In this document: positions 46,476 through 55,180 of the stretch, piece after piece
Position numbering within the stretch: position 1 is the stretch's first letter
Layout: each line of letters begins with the position of its first letter
Source of the DNA: Hyaloperonospora brassicae
Taxonomy: Eukaryota; Oomycota; Peronosporomycetes; Peronosporales; Peronosporaceae
DNA: 64,000 nucleotides
Direction of reading: 5' to 3'
NCBI GenBank assembly: GCA_947650285.1
Contig: CANTFL010001429.1
Span: forward strand, 124,001-188,000
The notes under the pieces: generated by a model
What the model saw: only the letters and a program-made list of their open reading frames with translations
The model's database searches: none
What the model was told of the DNA's origin: nothing
Made by a program: the position numbers and the translations under genes

Positions 46476-47560
46476 TTATGGTCGGCTTCGCTGTTGCGGC
46501 TTTGCAACAGTATCAGAACCTCGTCCTCCAGTTCTTCTAACTGGTGGACGGTTACTGCGCTCAGCACCACGGGGTTCTGAGCTGGGGATACTGCATTCGT
46601 ATGCATAGTTTCTCAGCTTATGAAAGCGATGGCATCCCACCATTTGCTTGTCATTCACAGGGCGAGATTTCTCGCCCTCAACATGACCGAGGTCCATTGG
46701 TTCTGGACCTCCGACCGCTGATCGTCTCGGTGGAGGATATGAGCTCGAGATAGCATGAGCCTGTCTCATGATAAATTCTATCTGTTATGCAGCTGCAATT
46801 ACTTGTTTAAGCGTATTTAGATCCAGACGGAACAGGTAATTCCTTACGGCTTCCTCTGAGAGCCCTTTTTCTGAACACAGTAATCAAAGTGTGGAAATCT
46901 ACAGGGTTTGCCGTTATACTACTCGCAAGGAGTCGTATATGCTGATCATATTCGTGCACATCACGCTTACCCTGTTTGAGTTTCAGGAGCTCAGATAGAG
47001 CCCTAAACTTAGCCGTTGGCGGTTCATACGTTTGTTTCAATCGGGTCTTAGAGGGTTTTAGAGAACCGAAAGCATATGGGTCGCTCATCTGCAGCCCTAA
47101 TGCCCAAGTCTTGGCACCTCCTGCCGAGTGGGTTTGAGAAAATGTTAAGTTCATCTGCTCATCGTCGATACGACGTGCCTTTATGGCTTTTTCAAGTTCG
47201 ACGAACCATAACTACAGGGAGTCTTCCTCGACTCCTCGGTACTTGAAGATATCAGTCTTCAAGGTTTTGCAACGACGCGTGTTTATCGTCCCGTCCACAG
47301 CAGCATTGAATTTCTGCTGTCTCAACAGCTCTGTCTGTTGAGCACCGAATTTTCTTAACCCTCGGTCTGTTGAGAGCCTTGCTGGTGAAGCAAGGGTACT
47401 TTCTCTTGTTCGACGCCAAGTTCATGTTAAATGAACCTGGCGATAGCGGCATGTTGTTGGTCTCTGTCAAGATACTCCAACATAGCGGTAACGCCGATGT
47501 CGCCCACGGCAGAACTCATTTGCCCTACCACGGCCCATTCGAGGTCCCTTCAATGGGCTA
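46476..47560 (-). pseudogene. gag of element D (interrupted)
   Basis: The N-terminal part (about 47520..47160) is riddled with stops but keeps the DRDQQHAAIA segment. 46807..47154 encodes the capsid-like core (FSQTHSAGGAKTWALGL, LKPSKTRLKQTYEPPTAKF). 46476..46769 encodes the nucleocapsid tail, where the zinc knuckle is degraded (CHRF...RNYAYEC lacks the second Cys and the His). It parallels 15602..16768 of element C. Confidence 0.85.
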
Positions 47561-47639
47561 AGTCTTCACGTGTGGCATGAATGCTCTCTCACTTATCCAT
47601 CATGTTCATGATGGAAATTATAGGTGGTCGCTGAAAGGA

Positions 47640-47655
47640 CTACGAAGTGCTACCA
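47640..47655 (-). other. Primer-binding site of element D
   Basis: Two bases inside the LTR the minus strand reads TGGTAGCACTTCGTAG, nearly identical to element C's site and compatible with an initiator-Met-type tRNA 3' end over its first eight bases. Confidence 0.7.
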
Positions 47656-47657
47656 GG

Positions 47658-48111
47658 TGAAACGGGGCACGCCCTTATTTCAGATCAACACAAGGTAGCG
47701 TGCGCCCGACGTCACGTACACGTGGCGTGAGGAAGCGTAGCGAAGTAGGCAGAACTCGAAAGCTCTGTATAAGAGAAAAAAGTAGAACTGTACTTAATAT
47801 AGTCATGTTTTCCTGAATAAACCATCCTTTGTCTTATGCCAACTATATTAAACTCCAATCTCCTATGTGGTTTTCTTACTCACCACCCATTGCGAGCGTC
47901 CAGCAGCGATTGGTGGTTAATCTGGTTGATGTACCGTGAACATTAACCGTCAGGTGGAGCAACTTATCAAAGCACAATTATTACCCTTGGGGGTAATATT
48001 CCTTCAACCTTCTCCTTACGAGTAACGTCAATTGAACAATATCTGAATAGATAATATTCGAAAAATGATACAAAGATATCAATTTTTATGTAACGGGCTC
48101 ACCCCCTTACA
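47658..48111 (-). repeat. 5' LTR of element D (454 bp)
   Basis: The minus strand begins TGTAAGGGGGTGAGCCCG and ends GTGCCCCGTTTCA, homologous to the TGTAACGGGGCAGCCCG...CTGCCCCGTAACA ends of element C. The inner sequence shares the CCACCAATCGC...GCGCAATG...GGTGAGTA block in diverged form. No second LTR exists, because the other end of the element is lost. Confidence 0.85.
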
Positions 48112-49727
48112 CACGGATACTGTCACCATCACGTGTATGTCGTCATTAAGCAACATGCGCGTCTTCCCCCATGCTCAATTGATCGCGGCATGTGTAGGAT
48201 CGTGGGTGTTGTGCAGTTGAGATCACGCTGTTGAGACTTCGAGAGTATCAAGAGCAGTAAGCATCGTAGCTGCTGAAAATTAAACTCGAGAAGAAAAAAA
48301 TTGGGTCGGCATAGAGCTCCATTGACGATTAACGCTGTAGGGAAGAGCGACACATCACATCAAACAAGTCGTGAACTTGCTCGACATGGGTTATGTGTGC
48401 ATATCACCAAATGATGGTTATGACCATTATACATGCTTCACGCAAGAATGCGATTCATTTGAACCAGTGTTGCTTGAAGAAAACACTTTGCGGCTTGCCC
48501 TTTGATGCTAGCAAAGCAACATCAGCGAACCACAAGCTTGATATGTGAGGTCGATACAAAGAAGTTGGTGGTCGAAAGAGGATGTCGAGTATGTGTATCA
48601 TCAACATATCTGGTCACTGGCTACACATGATTTCGGTACAATATGGGCAGAGAATTTTTCATCTTTAAAGCTGCTCTTTTCCATAGATAGCGGCGATTGA
48701 GCTACTAAGGATGCAATAACACTACGTTTGGTGAACCCAATCAGCGACGTCGACTCTACTGTTCCTCTTACTCACGCGGACCAGAACCTGGTCAGTGTGG
48801 GATGCGATGTCTGCGAAGCATAAGGCACTAAGGAAGACGATATGGAATGAGCAATGGATCATAAATATGCCGTGGAACCAATCTACTGTGTCCATGCGCT
48901 GCACGCCTGTTGCAGTCTGTACTTCCAAAACAGAACAGGAAGCCCGATGGGATATTTTTGTCTGGCAGGAAACGTTGAGGCGAAAAATTGAACCTGGGCG
49001 CTATTTCGTGAGTTTTGTCCCTGTTTTGCCCTTCAGACCAGCTCGTACGTTCTGGCTTCTTGCAGGTCATCGATCCGTACGCATAAGAGATAAAGTCTAT
49101 AAGACGCATCACCTTGCGAAATGCAATAGCACTTGACGGCGGGCACCATCGACATATCGCTTTGCTGCGTATTATCTCATCCGGTTCGTCGCGTCCATAC
49201 TTGCATCTGTATCAGCGGCAGGGCAGTTCTTTCGTCTATTGCAAGCTGGCGAGCCATACTTGGCCCTCGGTTGGTCCGCGTAAGAACGGTTCAATGCTAA
49301 TCCCTGGTCAGCAGTATAGACAGCTGGAGAGTGCGCCTCTCTATCCCAGCATAAAACATCCATGGCGCCGACCACGGTCCAAATCGTTGGTGTACTTTGG
49401 CTTCGGTTAATTGACATTCCGTCAGCATTGAAAACTACCTGGTCACACGTTCACCATCAGATTAGAATAGTCCATCGGGTAGTGAAGAAGCTCCCCGGGC
49501 ATCTTTTGCTGGACGGTCGGCCGAAAGGATTAGAGAAGTGTCAGTATGAATTCAGCAAACATGCAGCATAAACAAGCAGTTTCTCTCTGCATCGTCCAAC
49601 CAGATGATAATGTTGACGATAGCTCTTCGAATTGTAACAACCTCACAAAAATTAGTATAATTGTAGCGAAAGTCCAAAACTCCACCCTATCCACCCAAAG
49701 CCTGAAGCTTTCAACAACCCTGCAGTA
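48112..49727. other. GC-richer island upstream of the effector gene, no gene identified
   Basis: This stretch is visibly less AT-rich than most of the window and has several 80-110 residue frames (plus 48795..49136, plus 49114..49410, minus 48828..49112, minus 49172..49417). They overlap on opposite strands and none has a motif I know. 49114..49410 on plus reads smoothly (for example LALDG-like start, then SRPYLHLYQRQGSSFVYCK) but has no ATG. It may contain a decayed gene plus the effector's upstream region. Confidence 0.4.
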
Positions 49728-49743
49728 AGTCATTACGCAATTT
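49728..49743 (+). promoter_or_regulatory. Oomycete Inr + FPR core promoter of the effector gene
   Basis: AGTCATTACGCAATTT matches the oomycete core promoter consensus GCTCATTYYNCAWTTT at 13 of 16 positions, with both the TCATT initiator and the CAWTTT flanking element at the right spacing. It lies 34 nt before the ATG at 49778, predicting transcription from about 49732 and a 5' UTR of roughly 45 nt, short as is usual in oomycetes. Confidence 0.75.
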
Positions 49744-49777
49744 GACTTCTAGCTGGCAAAATCGACACTGAACCACG

Positions 49778-51034
49778 ATGCACTTCGCCACCGTCGTGCT
49801 CTTCGTCTCTAGTGTGATACTAGCATGCATCACGAGTTCCACTGGAGATCCCGGACCCAACGTGACTGTGGCCAACCTCTCAGGTAGTCTTCGCTTCTCT
49901 ACCAAGGACATCAATCAAATTTTTGCTATCCAGTTGCTAGGGGCGAATGCGACGACGAACCAAGACGAGAGAATGCTGTCCCCGTTCACCTCTCTACTGG
50001 AAAAGATGCAGCGTTTCATATCAAATTTTGTCTGTCATCTTCGAGCATATAAATGGATCACGATCGACAAAAGCGCCGAAAAGGTCTTGAACCGTTTCCA
50101 CCCCAAAACAACTGTCAAGGGAGACACGTTCAAGCTTGCGCAGGACTTCTGGGACGGGCTAACGCAGTCGGATTTGAAGGCTTTGTTGCTTTTCTTCAAG
50201 ATGAAGAATAAACGGAGTCGTGGCGCAAAAGTCGCGTTCGTCGAAGCTCTCACAACCAAATATGGAGCCACCGAAATGGTTGAGGTGTTACTGAAGGCTC
50301 GAGACCCTGACTTTGACGACAAGTTTCGGGCGGAAGTGGCGACCCTGTTGTTAGATGATTTGTCATGGAGTTGGCGGAAGAGTGGAGAACGTGTTGACGA
50401 CGTGTTTTGGCGCATCCACCGACCGGTCGGCGATGAACTAAGTAGGCCACAACAAAAGTTGTTCCAAGAGTTCATATCCCCTGGCCACAAATCTCAAGCC
50501 ATGCCTTCATTCAAAGCAGAGGCAAATGACTTGGCTGATGTAGAGGGGATATTATCGCTTTTGACGGGAGCGGAGAAAATGTCTGGCAAGCCAGGCAGAA
50601 TTGCGCGTGATGTGGAAAATGCGATATTAATAAAGTGGGCCAAGGACGGGAAGACTCTTTTGGATTTACTGGCTGTGCTGAAAGTGCCATTCATCCACAT
50701 ATACGACACTCTTTTTTGGAATCTCCTCTTCAAATTTAGTAGATTAGTCGTGGAATGTGGACAGAAGCCGATCGGTGTATGGGACGCTCTTAGGAAGTTC
50801 TACGGTGACGGCCAATTTGTCAATGCGTTATTGGAAGCACGAGTCCAAAAACCAATCCCTGCGAAAGCCTACTGGTTCAGAGAGGATTGGCTGTTCGAGC
50901 AGTGGGCGTCGGAGGTACATGCTGATGTGGCAAAACTCACTCAAAATCTTCGCGATACAAAGGATGTGTCTGAAGAAACGGTGGCACGAATTGTGCGCGA
51001 GTATGCTAATTGGTACAAGACAAATACGGCTTAG
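49778..51034 (+). CDS. Secreted LWY-domain effector, degenerate RxLR
   Basis: A 418-residue protein with ATG at 49778 and TAG at 51032. Residues 1..23 form a signal peptide (hydrophobic core FATVVLFVSSVILACI). The RxLR position is degenerate: IQLLG at 51..55, followed by a dEER-like DERM at 63..66. Three sequons (N28, N33, N57) lie in the N-terminal part. The body is built of alpha-helical L, W and Y modules. L modules: ALTTKYGATEMVEVLLKAR (157..175) and ALRKFYGDGQFVNALLEAR (337..355). W modules: FWDGLTQSDLKALLLFFKM (124..142), W199 to VDDVFWRI (206..213), W287 to LDLLAVLKV (295..303), and W376 onward. A terminal Y-type motif is YANWYK (409..414). This is the architecture of secreted oomycete effectors such as the PSR2 type, which act inside plant cells; the host target cannot be told. 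The gene has no introns, a good Inr-FPR promoter, and retroelement remnants on both sides. Confidence 0.88.
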   Translation: MHFATVVLFVSSVILACITSSTGDPGPNVTVANLSGSLRFSTKDINQIFAIQLLGANATTNQDERMLSPFTSLLEKMQRFISNFVCHLRAYKWITIDKSAEKVLNRFHPKTTVKGDTFKLAQDFWDGLTQSDLKALLLFFKMKNKRSRGAKVAFVEALTTKYGATEMVEVLLKARDPDFDDKFRAEVATLLLDDLSWSWRKSGERVDDVFWRIHRPVGDELSRPQQKLFQEFISPGHKSQAMPSFKAEANDLADVEGILSLLTGAEKMSGKPGRIARDVENAILIKWAKDGKTLLDLLAVLKVPFIHIYDTLFWNLLFKFSRLVVECGQKPIGVWDALRKFYGDGQFVNALLEARVQKPIPAKAYWFREDWLFEQWASEVHADVAKLTQNLRDTKDVSEETVARIVREYANWYKTNTA

Positions 51035-51669
51035 TGCAATCGCTAAGCCAGTTCTCTATGGCGGTGATGCTTGACGGAGGGCGTTTCATATCGTGGGAGA
51101 CCATGGTGCATCGTATGAATGTGAGAAGCACAGCTGCAAATAAGGATGAATGCGTTGGCAAATTTAGTGGTAGATCATTGGTGTGATTGTGTGTGCGCCA
51201 TACAGAGAGATAGCCCTTCGTTTTATTACTGGCATTATTAGTGGCGGCAGGTAGCAATATATCTTTCGGTCCGGCTGGATCATTTTAAGCATCTCATTGT
51301 TTGTAGTCTCATCGCGTACGTGTTCCCTGACGCGTGCTTCTGTTTTTCATAGTTTCTAAAATAGCCCAGCTGGTTCTTTAGCACCATTTTACTGTCTGTA
51401 ACCTCATGAGCCTTGAATACTGTCTATTGTGAAGTTTTTATCTTTAGTCAGGCACCTGGCAATCACATCTTTATGTTGGCCTTAATTGTGTTAGAAAAGT
51501 GTGAACTTGCAGCGACCATTCTTAACATTTGCACAAAAACAATTCGACCGTAAGCTGGAAATAGCAAAACACGCACGTCCAGTTTGTATATGCATACATT
51601 TTAGCGATCCGTGATCAATCCTAAGCGCTTTGGCACCCTACCGTACGTTGCCTTCGAAGTCATTGGCCC
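51035..51669. other. 3' flank of the effector gene
   Basis: About 630 bp with no gene seen. Minus 51006..51257 is a shadow overlapping the effector's end. No obvious polyadenylation signal was identified. Confidence 0.5.
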
Positions 51670-52060
51670 GTGTCTGTTTGCGTGGACATCACTTTTCCAG
51701 TCATAGGTGGATGTATTGTGGTCTTTATGACTAAAATTGCCACTCACGCGTGTTATCCTCATGGAGTGAGTCAGGTTCGTGACCTGTACATCGACAATAT
51801 CAGTCAGTGCAACGATACGTTCAAGGCAGATGAAAGCCGAGAAGGATGTATTGAAATTTTTTTATAGAGCCAAGCTTACTTTAAAAGGAAAAATGTGGTG
51901 ACATATAAAATGCCTTCTGTGTTGTGGAAAGTATACCAGTGTGGTGACAAGACTTTCCAGACGGCTAAGTTGAAGGGTCAGTGTCTTTCGCATACTGCAG
52001 AAGGATTCGATGGATGATATCAGCAGACAGTGAAGTCCCAGTATGGGAAGGAGGTGTTGA
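51670..52060 (+). pseudogene. Decayed small Cys-containing reading frame, unidentified
   Basis: One plus-strand frame reads coherently across a single internal TAG (51865..51867). Before it come FPVIGGCIVVFMTKIATHAC, VRDLYIDNISQCNDTFKAD and EGCIEIF; after it come YKMPSVLWKVYQCGDKTFQ, KGQCLSHTAEGFDG and a stop. Cysteines occur every 15-20 residues, as in small extracellular proteins. There is no ATG or signal peptide in front. The minus-strand ATG frame at 51862..52155 overlaps it and seems less protein-like. I do not recognise either. Confidence 0.35.
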
Positions 52061-52392
52061 TGTAAACAGACTGCGAAGTCCCAGAGGGTAGTTGCTGCAG
52101 TTAGTACTCTGGGAGACGACGCCGTATACATGTAGTAGGAAGGTAGTAGTTTCATTTAAAGATAATAAACATTCAGTTCCAAAAACTACGTTAAGGGCGA
52201 AAGCGGGTTCTCAACACAACATTCCGCATCTCTTACATCGACCATGACGTCAGCAAACAAGTACAACACTTGAAAACGACGCGCGTTTGACAAAACGTAA
52301 GCAGATAATCGACACATACGCTGGTTGAAATTAAACATAGAAGTCTAATGTAATAAGGTTCATCTCTTGCATGACATAGTTAAACGTAAGAT

Positions 52393-52780
52393 TGTATAAA
52401 AAGAAATGCCACGTTAAAAAGCCCTCCTATGATATCACAACACATAGTAACATTCTCTTAGTGACCCATGGGTACACTCATTGGTTATTACATCAAATGT
52501 AATCAACACATCAATTGCTGCTCGACGCGCGCAATGCGTGGTAAATGACGTCAAATTACTTGTCCTTATATTTATATTTTTAAGTTGAAATCAATTGACA
52601 GAAGAAGAGATATATACGAATACATTTATACTTTGACTACTACTAAGATGCATCGTCGTAGTAGTTATAGCCTTCCTCTGTACCGTGTAGATGTAGTGAC
52701 TTGACACCTACGAACTCTGTTGCAAGTGAGAGTTTGCTTCGTACTGTCTATCAGTTCGGAACTCCTAGTGCCCGTTTACA
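52393..52780 (+). repeat. Solo LTR-like remnant of the element C/D family
   Basis: Shares with element C's LTR the blocks TCATTGGTT, CACATCAATTGC/CCACCAATCGC, GACGCGCGCAATG and TGACGTC, in order. It ends GTGCCCGTTTACA, like the ...GTGCCCCGTTTCA end of element D's LTR. A TGTATAAAA start at 52393 gives 388 bp. No retroelement coding sequence follows and no clear target duplication was found, so it may be a solo LTR or a truncated copy. Confidence 0.7.
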
Positions 52781-54419
52781 CAAAAATAAAATGACATCAA
52801 AGTGTTTCTGGTGAACATATACTACTCTTCTTCTGTACCAGAGTTACTCGGAATATTAGCCAGAGGCAGAATTAGGGCTCAACAAGCCACTTACTTCGTT
52901 TACCTAACCGACGACTCAGAGAGTAATCATCACAAAGGAACCAATGATTTTTAGACCCTTAAAGCTATTTAGCACAATTGAAGCCATGAGATTTAAATCT
53001 GATGAAAGTTTTAGCCTACTGAGCATAAGAATTAATAAACAATTGACTATGCGCTAAAGTGTAACATTTCATAAGGCACCTGACTCTCAATTCAAAAATG
53101 CGGTCAGATTTTTTTACTAACTGTGTGAAAATTATGACACGAAGCAGGATGTCATATTTTTTTTTAACCGAAGTAAATCTTATACGTATTTTTGTGGGTG
53201 GTCGACACGTGTCAGCGTCCTTTTACATACTGACTACCTTGCTGACTGGTAAAAATATGGAACCTTTACTATGTTTGTTCAAATGGGGTACCTATGCTGT
53301 TACCGAAAAGTAAAGTAACGTACACTAACACGGTGTAAGCAGGCGGTGCAACTTATTACGTATGCTATACGTATAGATAAAGGCTATTCCTTCCTAAAAA
53401 CACGTTTAGAGGGAGAAGTAGGTGATACGTCTCAAATATAAATAATTTATATGAGCTTTCTTAATTATATAAAACTACGACCTCCGATATAGCATGTCCT
53501 AACCGCTCACAGCAAGCGGACAACCGTGTTGAAGGTCAATTTGGTAAACGAACTGACCTGTAATCATATGACATGTGGCACAGTGTCTACTGTATCCTTC
53601 GCTGATAGTATTACGTCAACATTTATTCATTGTATGCAATATTGTGGAATGCTGTATATTAAAAGGATCATTTCATTTTACGCAATCTAACGTCAGTTGC
53701 ATGTAATAAGATACCGCGTTGCATGAACCTCCTTACCAACAAGTCAATTTATTGACTGAGTGACAACTTTAGGGTGATTTATTGACCACCTGCAAATCAC
53801 GTTGGAAAATAATCTGACTTGTTTGTCGGGCTTAACCCTTCATCGATTCTCATCGCATGGTAAACAAGTTATGCAGTGAGCAACAATGACTTTGTAGAGA
53901 GTGTCTGCACCGACGCGTGCAGCTTTAGATAAGGTGTCTAAAGGACGAAAAACATGATTTATCATCAGATTGCTGGGCTTAAAATCCTCAAATGTAAATT
54001 GATGTAAGAGTACGTGGTCCTGCAATGCGCATAGAAATTGAATTCATTGCATGGGACGCAGCCTGTAGAGCTACACTGACACAAATTTAATGCATCATTT
54101 ACTGGCAAGTCAGATGTAGCTTCCGATTTAAGTCCCTTTTATGAGTATTTAGAGTGAAGCTAATAGTACGGATGTAAAAACTCAGAAGTCACGAAAAGGT
54201 GGTTATGAACAGGACAATTGAACATGGTAATCTTCAGGAGATGTAACATGTCAAATGACATAAGCTCTATTAAATAGAACGCGGCCCCGCTAAAGCGACG
54301 TGAGTAGACGGCTTAATCGAAAACAAATTTTCAATATTAGTGGTGGCTCAAGCCGGGGCCACCAAAATCAAAGCGACCGATTAGATCTTGACGATCAATA
54401 TATTGTGTAGGGTGGCTTC
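52781..54419. other. Intergenic DNA, no gene seen
   Basis: The plus-strand frame at 53098..53313 and the minus-strand frame at 53840..54025 are short and featureless. The last 200 bp may be the diverged left part of repeat R1 copy 2. Confidence 0.5.
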
Positions 54420-55180
54420 CAAAATGTGTGATGAGCCCGCAAACTACTCATTATGCCATACTGTTGACTTAAAGTAGGGGAACTCCGACGCCGCGCATGG
54501 AAATGACTCACCGTATATATACGTCGGCTGGCCGATCGCACTCTTCGGTATACGTGGTGTAAAAGTGGATGTATGACTTTAAGGAGCTAGAACTTGGGCT
54601 ACGGGTAAATATGTGGTTTTCAATGGACCAATGGGTGGCTACTCGACCGATTCGGTCGAGTGTGGACTTACAACTAAATAATTTAGGAAGATTAGCGCTC
54701 AGAGCCTTTCCTTGTTGTTCAAGGTGTTTAAAACACGTGGCCTTTGCGTGTACCCTGATGAATGCGTTAGGTGACCGCTTTCAATAGAGGATCTGGAGAG
54801 TTGCTACTCGAGACATACCTACCGGTCAAATTATTCCTGGAATCCTATTTTCACCTAATCTTGACACGCAACTATTTAAAACGAGGGATGGAGAGCACGT
54901 CGCATTACCTGAACAGGCGCAAAGTCTTAACAAATTACTATACCATGACGGTGTCCTTTTAAGAAGATCTTAAATTTAAAAGTAATAAATATTGTCCTAG
55001 TCACTCACTTAAGTAGTCAATCGTTACCTCTTACGCGATTGCAAATTTAACTGGCCATAAAATGCCTTATTTAGAGGAATTAAAGGTTGACTTCGAAGGA
55101 CCTGCTGTCCACCTTAAGAGACCGGAATTTCGTTAAGATTCTGTAGTCCATTACTTTCTTTATCACTTAACTGGTGCCCT
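54420..55180. repeat. Dispersed repeat R1, copy 2
   Basis: Collinear with 7380..7990 over at least 500 bp, for example CCGCGC...CGTCGGCTGGC...GCACTCTTCGGTATAC, TGGACCAATGGGTGG, GTTAGGTGACCGCTTTCAAT and TGAACAGGCGCAAAG. Similarity may extend to the TTTCTTTATCA block near 55160 (7984 in copy 1). The plus-strand frames at 54569..54787 and 54771..54962 lie inside the repeat and have no counterpart in copy 1, so I treat them as accidental. Confidence 0.65.

Larger units (their letters stand above)
42381..48111 (-). mobile_element. 3'-truncated Ty3/gypsy element D (element C relative)
   Basis: On the minus strand: LTR (48111..47658), PBS, gag, protease, spacer, RT, RNase H and integrase up to the segment DRQKRNADK near 42450. 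Reading breaks off inside the integrase tail, so the GPY/F module, chromodomain, antisense ORF and 3' LTR present in element C are all absent. The protein segments match element C along their whole length but with many differences, and decay by stops and indels is widespread. The LTR is clearly related to that of C but divergent. RT keeps YLDD. Confidence 0.93.

Noticed and set aside
48795..49410. Possible gene upstream of the effector
   Set aside because: Competing frames on both strands, no ATG in good context, no motif; kept only as a described region.
52388..52785. Target-site duplication for the solo LTR
   Set aside because: AAGAT on the left and CAAAA on the right do not match; the ends may be misplaced or eroded.
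54569..54962. Two plus-strand frames in repeat R1 copy 2
   Set aside because: Not preserved in R1 copy 1, so they look accidental.
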